20,013 bases of DNA from Immundisolibacter sp. (GTDB taxonomy: Bacteria > Pseudomonadota > Gammaproteobacteria > Immundisolibacterales > Immundisolibacteraceae): positions 1 through 20,013 of the forward strand of contig NZ_JBFIII010000054.1 in the NCBI RefSeq assembly GCF_041601295.1. Direction: 5' to 3'. How positions within the stretch are numbered: position 1 is the stretch's first letter; the number at the start of each line of letters is the position of its first letter. The notes under the pieces were generated by a model. That model ran no database searches, had not been told where the DNA came from, and worked only from the letters and a program-made list of their open reading frames with translations. Below, one piece after another: positions 7,947 to 15,170 of the stretch. Both the position numbers and the translations under genes were made by a program.

Positions 7947-8895
7947 GCGGATCAAGCTCGGCGTCAGCGCCTGCCTGCTGGGGCAGGCGGTGCGCCATGA
8001 CGGCGGCCATAAGCGTGACGATCTGGTCGCCAGCCTGCTGGCCAAGCACTTCGAGATGATTCCGCTGTGCCCGGAAGTGGCGATTGGCCTTGGTGTGCCG
8101 CGCCCCCCGATCCGACTCGTGCAGACAGCCGCCGGGATACGTGTCCGCGGGGTGCAAGACCCAATGCTCGACGTTACCCATGCCTTGAATCTTGAAGCCC
8201 AACGCGTTGCCCGCCAAATGCCGGATCTGAGCGGCTACATACTCAAAAGCAAGTCCCCCAGTTGCGGCATGGCGCGAGTGAAGCTGCATACCCCCACCAG
8301 GCGGGCAGTCCGCATTGGCGTTGGCGCCTACGCGGCTGGCCTCCTGGCGTGTTCACCGTTATGGCCGATGGAAGAAGAAACAGGCCTGCAGGACCCCTCA
8401 CGGCGCGAACACTTCATCGAACGCGTATTCGCCTATGCCCGCTGGCAAGTGCTTGTGCGCGGCAGGGTCAGTGGCGCCGCGCTGATGGAATTTCATAGCC
8501 GTCACAAATATCAACTGCTCGCGCATAACCAGGCCGCCTATCGACGAATCGGCCGTTTGGTGGCGGGCGCCGGCAGCAGGCCCCCGGCGGGCTTGCTCGC
8601 GCAATACGCTAGTGAGCTTATGACCGCGCTCAGCCGCCCTGCCAGTACCGGCAACCACGTCAACGTGTTGCAACACTTTCATGGGTATCTGAAGGACGTA
8701 CTCGGCCCCAGCGACAAAGCCGGGCTGATTGCCGCCATCGATGCCTACGGACGACAGGATGCACCGCTGCAGCGGCCGCTCACGTTGCTGCGACAGCATT
8801 TTCGTTGCCATCCGCAGTTGTGGGCGGCGCACCAGACCTATCTCATCCCGGACCTGCGCGAACAACAGTTGCGAGAGCTACCGACACCGCAATAA
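7933..8895 (+). CDS. DUF523 (TudS-type) and DUF1722 fusion protein
   Basis: 320 residues with two domains. Residues about 8-150 are DUF523: GVSACLLGQAVRHDGGHK with Cys14, LCPEVAIGLGVPRPP with Cys46, and KSKSPSCG with Cys111. These three cysteines are the pattern that holds a [4Fe-4S] cluster in TudS-type thiouracil desulfidases. Residues about 180-310 are DUF1722 (MEFHSRHKYQLLAHNQAAYR), the domain found in E. coli YbgA. The N-terminal domain may therefore remove sulfur from a thiolated base; the role of DUF1722 is unknown to me. The ATG at 7933 lies inside the sirtuin end, without a clear ribosome binding site, consistent with coupled translation. A hairpin follows 3 bases after the stop. Confidence 0.88.
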   Translation: MPDTERIKLGVSACLLGQAVRHDGGHKRDDLVASLLAKHFEMIPLCPEVAIGLGVPRPPIRLVQTAAGIRVRGVQDPMLDVTHALNLEAQRVARQMPDLSGYILKSKSPSCGMARVKLHTPTRRAVRIGVGAYAAGLLACSPLWPMEEETGLQDPSRREHFIERVFAYARWQVLVRGRVSGAALMEFHSRHKYQLLAHNQAAYRRIGRLVAGAGSRPPAGLLAQYASELMTALSRPASTGNHVNVLQHFHGYLKDVLGPSDKAGLIAAIDAYGRQDAPLQRPLTLLRQHFRCHPQLWAAHQTYLIPDLREQQLRELPTPQ

Positions 8896-8898
8896 GTC

Positions 8899-8934
8899 AG
8901 CCCCCACCTCGCTTGCACGGGGTGAGGGCTGTTT
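8899..8934 (+). terminator. Terminator hairpin between convergent genes
   Basis: A 13-pair arm (8899-8911 with 8918-8930) contains one mismatch and one G-T pair around a 6-base loop, followed by GTTTC. It starts 3 bases after the DUF523/DUF1722 stop and ends before the convergent lapE stop at 8958. The T-tract is short, but position and stability favour a terminator, possibly serving both directions. Confidence 0.65.
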
Positions 8935-8957
8935 CAGCGGTGATCCACCAGGGGAAC

Positions 8958-10277
8958 TTACGGCGCCGCGGCCTCCTCAGGCGGCGTCACGGCCAAGGCC
9001 GACAGCAACTGGCCCTTGCTGGCGACGATCCGGTAATTGGCGAACAGCAGCCGGTATTTTCCGTCGACATAATTCAACTCGGCACTGAACAGCTCATTTT
9101 CAGTGTCCAGCAAGTCGAGCAAGGTGCGCTGCCCGATATTGAACTGCTTGACGTAGGCCTCGCGCGTCGTTCGGGCGGCATCGGCGTGGCTGCGCAATAA
9201 GTCTACCCGGCTCTGGGCGGTAATAAAGTCGTTCCAGGACAGGCTGGCTTCCTCGATGACCTGGTCCTCGGCCCGAGCGCGCACGTTTCTGGCCTCGCTG
9301 ATGCGATGCGCCGTGGAACGCTTGCGAGCCAGATCCGCACCGCCGCGGTACACGCTGTAGTTCATCCGCAGCATGGCGTACAGGTCTTCGTTGGCGCCCC
9401 GCACGCCATCCAGGTTGTCGTTGTGGCTGGCGCCGAGCTCGACATCAAAGCGCGGAAAATCATTGGCACGTGCCTGCTCATGCTGGGCCTGAGTCGCGCT
9501 GATATCCGCCACTGCCGACAGCAAAACCGGATGGGTTTCGCGCGCCTCGCCGATCAAGGCATCAAGATCCGCCGCCAACTTGCCGGCAGGCGCCACCGGC
9601 AGAACAAGGTCAACCGGCATCTCGCCCACGATTCGCACGTAGGCTACCTGGGCATCGCGCAGGTTGCCCTCCTGCGCTTCCAGATTGGCCTGCGCGAGGG
9701 CCAGCCGGCCAGCCGCCTGCGTGGTATCTGCCGTACGGCCAACACCGCGTTCGCTGCGCATGCGAATCTGGTCGTGAATGCGCTGATGCGCAGCCAGGTT
9801 CTCTTTCGCCAGATTCACCTGCTCCTGCCGCTGCAGCACACCAAGATAGGCCTTGGCCGCCTTGAGCCCGATGTCCTCGCCCGCAGCCAGAACACGATAG
9901 GACGCAGCCTTCAGGTGCCCTTTCTGGCGCGCCACGCCATGCTTGGTAAAAAAGCCGTCAAACAGCATTTGAGTGACCTTGATGCCGCTTTCCTCACGAT
10001 GCAGCCCGAGATACCCATTCTTGCCAGTGGCCGCCATGGTCGAGGTGTTGTCGCTTTTCTCCCCGCCAACTCCAGCAGACACGTCCACCCGAGGCAGGTA
10101 ACCCGCCTTGGCCTCGCGCACATCCTGCTCGATCGCACGCTTGTCGTCCTGAGTGATAAGCACATCGGGATTGTGCTCTATCGCCTTGCGAACCGTGGCG
10201 GCAAGATCACCCGCAATAGCCGGTGACCCAATCAGTATCAGCACGCCAATTAGGGTAATTGAACGGACAACCTTCAT
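8958..10277 (-). CDS. lapE: TolC-family type I secretion outer membrane protein (LapE-like)
   Basis: 439 residues. From the ATG at 10277 the protein begins with a clear signal peptide (MKVVRSITLIGVLILIGSP, cleavage near AIA-G), so this start is preferred over an open-frame extension to 10319 that would put 14 extra residues before it. A weak AGG lies 11 bases upstream. The mature part is a typical outer membrane efflux protein: EHNPDVL, EAKAGYLPRVDVSAGVG, VTQMLFDGF, and long alpha-helical repeats such as QTRVDLL-like and NIGQRTLLDLLDTENELFSAE near the end, which is characteristic of the type I secretion TolC group. It would form the outer membrane pore that exports and retains the adjacent adhesin. 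It lies downstream of the adhesin on the same strand, across a 349-base gap. Confidence 0.9.
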   Translation of the reverse strand: MKVVRSITLIGVLILIGSPAIAGDLAATVRKAIEHNPDVLITQDDKRAIEQDVREAKAGYLPRVDVSAGVGGEKSDNTSTMAATGKNGYLGLHREESGIKVTQMLFDGFFTKHGVARQKGHLKAASYRVLAAGEDIGLKAAKAYLGVLQRQEQVNLAKENLAAHQRIHDQIRMRSERGVGRTADTTQAAGRLALAQANLEAQEGNLRDAQVAYVRIVGEMPVDLVLPVAPAGKLAADLDALIGEARETHPVLLSAVADISATQAQHEQARANDFPRFDVELGASHNDNLDGVRGANEDLYAMLRMNYSVYRGGADLARKRSTAHRISEARNVRARAEDQVIEEASLSWNDFITAQSRVDLLRSHADAARTTREAYVKQFNIGQRTLLDLLDTENELFSAELNYVDGKYRLLFANYRIVASKGQLLSALAVTPPEEAAAP

Positions 10278-10354
10278 AGCTTTTAGCACCTTTCTTGATT
10301 GATGGAGTACTAACCCCATCCATAACTTCAGTACGCACTGACCTTGGAGAGTAT

Positions 10355-10453
10355 ATGAGAAAACTCACGCGCGAATCGCGCGCAATAGTCGATCTGAAGC
10401 TACCGACTACACTCGCACCTGTTGTGGATCCGAACCGTCACCGTGCTCCTTAG
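10355..10453 (+). CDS. Possible small protein, 32 residues, opposite strand
   Basis: The ATG at 10355 follows GGAGA at 10346-10350 with good spacing and reads 32 codons to a TAG. The product starts MRKLTRESRAIVDLKLPTTL and is basic, with no membrane segment. I recognise no family. It lies antisense to the leader of lapE. Such an open frame could arise by chance; the ribosome binding site is the only positive sign. Confidence 0.2.
   Translation: MRKLTRESRAIVDLKLPTTLAPVVDPNRHRAP
10368..10382. promoter_or_regulatory. 15-base palindrome upstream of lapE, possible operator
   Basis: CGCGCGA and TCGCGCG form a perfect 7-base inverted repeat around one central base. It sits where the -35 region of a lapE promoter with the TATACT box at 10350-10355 (reverse strand) would be, about 90 bases upstream of the lapE start. 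This suggests a regulator site, but no family can be named. Confidence 0.35.
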
Positions 10454-10458
10454 AGACT

Positions 10459-10482
10459 AAAAAACTGTCGCCACGCGGCCAG
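10459..10482 (-). terminator. Candidate terminator downstream of the adhesin gene
   Basis: On the reverse strand CTGGCC-loop-GGC-(2-base bulge)-CAG makes a 6-pair stem with a 4-base loop directly followed by six Ts (10459-10464). It lies about 145 bases beyond the adhesin stop and before lapE, so it may reduce read-through from the adhesin into lapE. The stem is short, so strength is uncertain. Confidence 0.35.
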
Positions 10483-10626
10483 AGGACTCGCCACGTAAGG
10501 TCGCGATTTTCAACCTCGTAGTTAAATGGTTGGTCCGGAGGCGCTGGGGACCCGCTCTCGCGCACCGCCATCCGACCTAACCTTTGTCAATGGCTGGCTC
10601 ACATTTCGTGCATTATTAAAATGCGC

Positions 10627-13599
10627 TTAAGGCATCACATCCGTGACCAGATGGCCGCTCCCCAGCAGGCTATTGACAATGTCCTGTTGGCTGCCCGCGC
10701 CAGTAACCAGATCGACGCCCTGCAATACGATAGTCTGGACGATACCACCCGACCCCGCCCCATCCGCATCCACGGAAATAACCGTATTACCGCTGACGAG
10801 GCTGAAAGTAAGGTAGTCGGCCAGGTTATTAGACGCGAACGTCCCACCTTCTCCAATCAGCAAATCCTTCAGATTCAGAACGTCGCCCTGAGCTTTGTTG
10901 AAATCGATGATGGTATCGGTACCAGTGTCCCCCGCCTGCCACCTAAAGACATCAGCCCCCAGACCGCCGGTCATGGTGTCGTTACCCAATCCGCCGGTAA
11001 GAATGTCGTTGCCGTCGCCGCCAATCAGAATATTGGCACCGATGCCGCCACCCAGGGCGTCATGACCCGTACCTCCGGTCAGTGTGCTGGAGTTCTGGGC
11101 AAGGACAGACAACGACCCGCTGACGGCATCGCCATCACCATCGGTCGCCACAAAGCCGAAACTCAAATTTGCGGTCCCGGTATCGTTCTGAACCAGGTTC
11201 GTCAATCCGTTGATGCGCACAGAAGTGTCCACCCCTGCCGCCAAATCGACATAATCAATATAGAACCCGCTAGGCGCCGTGATCACGATAGCGCCATTTA
11301 CCAGATTCAGAGCCGTGGCGACTCCTGTCTGGGTTGACCCATCGGTGAAATACGCCGTCCAGTTTACCGACTCGGTGCCGCTGATGTCGGTGACGCCTAT
11401 TCTCGTCTGGTAGGCGAGGTTCGGGGTCGTCCCACCTATCGAGCTGGCATGCTCATCGTCAAACTCGAAGCGCATGGTCTCGCCAGTCTCAAACAAATTG
11501 TTGCCGACTCCCATGCCCTGCTTACTGGGATTGATGCCGGCGCTCCCGGTAATCTTCACCGCCCAGTCCTTGGCATTCTCAACCGAGCCAAAGCCGCCGT
11601 CGGCATACAGGTAGTAACTGTTGTGCGGGCCGCCCGCCCCGACGCTGGACTGAAGGTTTGAACTGAGCACCGTAAGATCAAGCAGCGCCGATTGCACAAA
11701 CGAATAGGTGCCGTCCGGATGTGCCGTCAACGTGAAGACGGTGTTCACGCCTGCCTTGGCTGTCAGCGTCGAGCCTCCGTCGCTCAGGCTGTACGTCAGC
11801 GCAATACCGTTCGACGTCAAATTGGCCGGCGGAGTACCGCTCAACGTGACTTTGCTTGCGGTAATGTCGGCGCCGATCGACGCCAAAGTACCCACCAGCT
11901 GCGTGCCCACGCCGTTCTGAAAAATGCCGTTGGTCACCGCTAATATCGGTGAATCATCTTCCACCGTAACCGTCAGCGAGCTCGCCGTGGTCACCGTACC
12001 GTCATTGACGTTGACCCCGAAAACCATGGGCAGCAGGTTTTCCTGGTTACCCAGTGGCTGATCGACCGGACCCGAAAGTGCCACCGTGTATGCACCGGCA
12101 TCGTCGATGCTAACGACCATGATGATGGCCGAACCCACGGCGCCGGTGAGGGTGTGGTTAGTGTTGCTAAGCGTCCAGACGATATTCTGTCCGCCGGAAG
12201 TGTAAGTTCCCGGAGGTGGCGCTCCCAGGGTCACGGTAAAGGTCGTGTTGTCCGGATCGGTAATCACGATACTGCCGGATGCCGTCTTCGAGTTCGTCGT
12301 ATCCGTCGGATTGCCGATGTTGTCCGGATTGGCCCAGGCTAGGCCCTCCTCAGAGACACGTGTTAGAGCCGGCGTCACAACCGGGGCGTCGTTCACCGGC
12401 GTGACGTTGATCGTCACCGTCGCCTCGTTGCTCGACAGCGCACCGTCGCTCACCGTGTACTTGAACGTCGCATACGGACTGCCGTTCTCATCGCCGTCCG
12501 GCACAAACGTCAGCTTGCCCGCGGCAATGTCCGCCACCGCGATCACCTGGTTCAGCGTCACCGCGACGCCGTCCAGCTTCAGGACCCCATCGGTCGCCAG
12601 CGCCGTCACCGTGATCGAGCTGAAGCTCGCACTGTCAATGTCCGAATCGTTGCTCGGACCGGTGCCATCGGCACCAAACAAGCCCGCCGAGGTGATCGTC
12701 ACCGCGTTGTCTTCGGTGGTGCTGAAGGTGTCGTCCACCGCCACCGGGGCCACCGGGCCGCCGCCCACCGGCGTGATGCTCAGGTGCAGCGTCGAAGGAT
12801 CGGTCGCAAGACCGTCGGTCACCGTGTAGGTCGCATCCGGTACCGCGGCGGTGTAGCCAGCCGCCGGCGTGAAGGTGTAGCTGCCGTTGCTGTTGATCAC
12901 CAGCGTGCCGACCCCGGCAATGCTCGCGGTCGAGCCCACCGCGGTGCTGGTGGCGCCCCAGCCGAAGGTCCCGGTGACGCTGGCCGCACTCGGCCCGTCC
13001 GGGTTGAACGTGTTGTCCAGCACGTTGCCGGACACCGCCGTGTCCTCGTCGGTCGTGACCGACTCGTCGCCGTCCGTCAGAATGTTCGGCGGTAGTTCTT
13101 CCTCTTGTTCGACCGGCACAATGACTTCAGCCGCGTTAGCGAACAACAGCGGAGACGCCGACGTGGACACACCCGCTTGCGGGGTGACGGTAACAAAATC
13201 GTGGTCCAGCGCCACAAAGGAGTGCCCGCCTTCCTCGCCGCCGCCACCCGCCGCTGTTGGGCCGGCCGCCGTCGGGGGCAGCAGGGTCGTCGGATCCGCG
13301 CCTGCGAGAATGGCCGCCTGGATATCTTCCACCTGCGCCACGGCGGCGCTGGCGGCTTCGTCCTCCGCCCCGTCAGGGCTGAAGACTTCGCTATCCAACA
13401 CTGCCACGGTGTTGCGGCCTAGATCGAACCAGGTACCGTCCGTGAACTGGATGGTGACCGCCGCGGCATCGGTTGTGCGAATGATTTCATCAGCGTAAAC
13501 AGCATCACCGACGGTCAGAACACGCTCGACCCCGTCCTCGCCAACGGCGATAACCTGACCCACGACCGCCGTAACAACGCCAATATTTTGCTGAGCCAT
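10627..13599 (-). CDS. LapA-type RTX surface adhesin with retention module
   Basis: 990 residues. Residues 1-105 form a LapA-type retention module (VGQVIAVGEDGVERVLTVGD, QFTDGTWFDLGRNT, AAILAGADPTT), which in LapA lodges in the TolC-like pore and anchors the protein. A doubled TAAG site follows at 110-118, equivalent to the LapG cleavage site of LapA (TAAG at 107-110). The extender contains a VCBS-like repeat (about 180-276), a cadherin-like repeat with SDGALSSNEATVTINVTPVND (288-405), and two domains resembling T1SS-143 repeats (about 405-550 and 551-650). Acidic Asp/Asn motifs suggest calcium binding. Five RTX nonapeptides (841-885) and a C-terminal secretion region follow. The ATG at 13599 has GAGG 5 bases upstream. 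It is far smaller than Pseudomonas LapA (over 5000 residues), so it is a minimal version of this adhesin class. Confidence 0.9.
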   Translation of the reverse strand: MAQQNIGVVTAVVGQVIAVGEDGVERVLTVGDAVYADEIIRTTDAAAVTIQFTDGTWFDLGRNTVAVLDSEVFSPDGAEDEAASAAVAQVEDIQAAILAGADPTTLLPPTAAGPTAAGGGGEEGGHSFVALDHDFVTVTPQAGVSTSASPLLFANAAEVIVPVEQEEELPPNILTDGDESVTTDEDTAVSGNVLDNTFNPDGPSAASVTGTFGWGATSTAVGSTASIAGVGTLVINSNGSYTFTPAAGYTAAVPDATYTVTDGLATDPSTLHLSITPVGGGPVAPVAVDDTFSTTEDNAVTITSAGLFGADGTGPSNDSDIDSASFSSITVTALATDGVLKLDGVAVTLNQVIAVADIAAGKLTFVPDGDENGSPYATFKYTVSDGALSSNEATVTINVTPVNDAPVVTPALTRVSEEGLAWANPDNIGNPTDTTNSKTASGSIVITDPDNTTFTVTLGAPPPGTYTSGGQNIVWTLSNTNHTLTGAVGSAIIMVVSIDDAGAYTVALSGPVDQPLGNQENLLPMVFGVNVNDGTVTTASSLTVTVEDDSPILAVTNGIFQNGVGTQLVGTLASIGADITASKVTLSGTPPANLTSNGIALTYSLSDGGSTLTAKAGVNTVFTLTAHPDGTYSFVQSALLDLTVLSSNLQSSVGAGGPHNSYYLYADGGFGSVENAKDWAVKITGSAGINPSKQGMGVGNNLFETGETMRFEFDDEHASSIGGTTPNLAYQTRIGVTDISGTESVNWTAYFTDGSTQTGVATALNLVNGAIVITAPSGFYIDYVDLAAGVDTSVRINGLTNLVQNDTGTANLSFGFVATDGDGDAVSGSLSVLAQNSSTLTGGTGHDALGGGIGANILIGGDGNDILTGGLGNDTMTGGLGADVFRWQAGDTGTDTIIDFNKAQGDVLNLKDLLIGEGGTFASNNLADYLTFSLVSGNTVISVDADGAGSGGIVQTIVLQGVDLVTGAGSQQDIVNSLLGSGHLVTDVMP
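10945..11079 (-). repeat. RTX nonapeptide repeats of the adhesin
   Basis: Residues 841-885 are five 9-residue units: TGGTGHDAL, GGGIGANIL, IGGDGNDIL, TGGLGNDTM, TGGLGADVF. They match the calcium-binding GGxGxDxxx consensus, with the second unit lacking the aspartate. Such repeats fold as a beta-roll on Ca2+ binding outside the cell and mark type I secretion substrates. Confidence 0.9.
13246..13272 (-). other. Tandem TAAG sites for LapG cleavage in the adhesin
   Basis: The codons for residues 110-118 encode TAAGPTAAG. In LapA, LapG cuts between the two alanines of one TAAG at residues 107-110; here the motif occurs twice, five residues apart, at the same distance from the N-terminus and followed by a glycine-rich linker. 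A LapG gene is present in the same locus, supporting the function. Confidence 0.75.
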
Positions 13600-13711
13600 A
13601 ACAACCTCGTCCCATTTGGGTCATGAATCTGCGCCGGCCAGTTTGCTGTCGGCACGCGGCGCCAGGCGCCAATTGAAATCCTAATAACGCGATGATGCAG
13701 ACTTGGTTAAA

Positions 13712-13739
13712 CCCTTGCTATTGGACGGGTAGCCAAGGG
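13712..13739 (-). promoter_or_regulatory. Hairpin in the lapC-adhesin spacer
   Basis: CCCTTGCTA (13712-13720) pairs with 13730-13739 through nine pairs with a single-base bulge and a 9-base loop. On the sense (reverse) strand the stem is followed by GGTTTAACC rather than a T-tract. The 206-base spacer (13600-13805) between lapC and the adhesin gene also holds a GGCGCC-A-GGCGCC element at 13658-13670, about 60 bases before the adhesin start. No convincing -35/-10 pair was found. The elements may uncouple adhesin expression from lapBC by attenuation, processing or an internal promoter (inference). Confidence 0.4.
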
Positions 13740-13805
13740 GACAGTGCGTCAGCGAGGCGGGGCCATCGCCAACTACCGCAGGAATCTCCACTGCAATATA
13801 AAACC

Positions 13806-15170
13806 TCATCTTTCGTGAAATGCCCGCTCCCGGGCGCGTCCGATCGGGCGCAAAAGATAGGTCAATATCGTCTTGCGTCCGGTCAGCACATCCACGGACG
13901 CCGTCATGCCCGAGATTATCGGCAGCGATTCGCCATCCTTGATGTAACCGCGGTCACGCGTGCGTACCCGAATCACAAAGAAGCTGTTCCCTTCGTCGTC
14001 CGTGATGGAATCGGCACTGATATGGTCCAGGGTCGCATCCAGCGCCCCGTAGATGGTGGAGTCATAAGCGCTGAGCTTGACCGAGGCCGATTGCCCCAGC
14101 CTCAGAAACGCAATGTCCTGTGGCAGGACTTTCGCCTCCACTAACAGGGCATCCTCCAGAGGCACGATTTCCACCAGGTCCATACCGGGCTGCACCACCC
14201 CGCCAACGGTCGCGACTTTCAACCGCTTGACCGTTCCGCGCAACGGGGAACGCACGGCCGTGCGGGTAACGCGGTCCAGGGCCGACGTATTGGCCTCCTC
14301 CGTGGCCGCCAATTCGGCCTTGACGTCGTTCAGTTCGCCCTGTGCCTGGGAGCGAAACTTGAGATCCAGATCCTTGATCTTCTGTGCCACTTCAGCCAGC
14401 GCCGCTTGCGCTCCCGGCAGCGCCAGCCGCACCCCATCCAGGTCGCCCCGGGTTTCGTTGACTTGGCGGCGCAGGCGCAGCAATTCGACGTGGGAGATGA
14501 CGCCCTCGCCAACCAGCGGCTCGGTTCGTTGCAGTTCGTCCTGGAGCAGCGCATTGCTGCGCTGGAGTTGTCCCAGCCGCGAGCGCATGCCCAATAACTC
14601 CTGCTGGCGCTGGCTGAGTTGCTGTTCGATGATCTGGCGGTTGGACGCCAGTTCCCGCTGACGGGTGAGGTACAGACGCTGTTCATCCTCACCCAGCTGC
14701 GGCGCCTCCTTGGTTACATCGGAAGGCATCTGCAGCGTCACGCCTTCGGCCTCGGCCTGCAGCCGGGTTGCCTTGGCCAACAACGCCAGGTACTTGAGGC
14801 GGCCCTCCTGGTACGACGAGGCAAATCGGGTATCGTCAATGTTCAGCAGCACCTGGCCCTTGGCCACGACATCGCCCTCACGCACCAGAATTTCCCGGAC
14901 GATGCCGCCCTCCAGGTTCTGTACCACCTGCACCTGCGATGACGGAATGACCTGGCCCTCCGCATGGGTCACTTCGTCTACTCGTGCTATCGACGCCCAT
15001 AGCAGGGCAATCACAAACAACAGCGCGACGGCAAACAGGATCAAATGCCCAGCCGGATGGGCAGGGTCGATATCGACCGCATCTGTATCGGCCATGAAGT
15101 CCAGATCATCACGATCAAGGTCGCGCCATCGCGCCCACAGCGAAGACCAGGCGGCGCGCAGCCTGCTCAT
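13806..15170 (-). CDS. lapC: Type I secretion membrane fusion protein (HlyD family) LapC
   Basis: 454 residues, normal for an HlyD-type periplasmic adaptor. A cytoplasmic N-terminus is followed by one membrane helix (about 42-62), then a lipoyl-like hairpin half (GQVIPSSQVQVVQNLEGGIV, 72-91; VREGDVVAKGQVLLNIDD), a long coiled coil (about 115-300) rich in Leu, Gln, Glu and Arg, the second lipoyl half (VRSPLRGTVKRL), and a beta-barrel C-domain (VVQPGMDLVEIVP, LRLGQSASVKLSAYD). It would link the LapB transporter to the LapE pore during adhesin export. Its ATG overlaps the lapB stop by 4 bases (ATGA), so the two are translationally coupled. Confidence 0.93.
   Translation of the reverse strand: MSRLRAAWSSLWARWRDLDRDDLDFMADTDAVDIDPAHPAGHLILFAVALLFVIALLWASIARVDEVTHAEGQVIPSSQVQVVQNLEGGIVREILVREGDVVAKGQVLLNIDDTRFASSYQEGRLKYLALLAKATRLQAEAEGVTLQMPSDVTKEAPQLGEDEQRLYLTRQRELASNRQIIEQQLSQRQQELLGMRSRLGQLQRSNALLQDELQRTEPLVGEGVISHVELLRLRRQVNETRGDLDGVRLALPGAQAALAEVAQKIKDLDLKFRSQAQGELNDVKAELAATEEANTSALDRVTRTAVRSPLRGTVKRLKVATVGGVVQPGMDLVEIVPLEDALLVEAKVLPQDIAFLRLGQSASVKLSAYDSTIYGALDATLDHISADSITDDEGNSFFVIRVRTRDRGYIKDGESLPIISGMTASVDVLTGRKTILTYLLRPIGRARERAFHER

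Larger units (their letters stand above)
10278..10626 (+). other. 349-base spacer between adhesin gene and lapE
   Basis: No long gene is seen. The spacer is noticeably less GC-rich than its flanks. On the reverse strand (the sense of both neighbours) it holds a candidate terminator (10459-10482), a 15-base palindrome (10368-10382) and a TATACT -10-like box (10350-10355) for lapE with no good -35. On the forward strand it holds a 32-codon open frame with a ribosome binding site (10355-10453). An 8-base direct repeat TCGCCACG occurs at 10468 and 10488, 20 bases apart. A short stem GCATT/AATGC (10610-10624) lies just past the adhesin stop. Confidence 0.6.

Noticed and set aside
10560..10600. TTGACA-like box on the reverse strand downstream of the adhesin as a lapE promoter
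   Set aside because: No acceptable -10 box lies 16-18 bases downstream on that strand.
10945..11079. RTX-coding repeats as a CRISPR or DNA-level tandem array
   Set aside because: The repeats are conserved as protein nonapeptides, not as identical DNA units with spacers.
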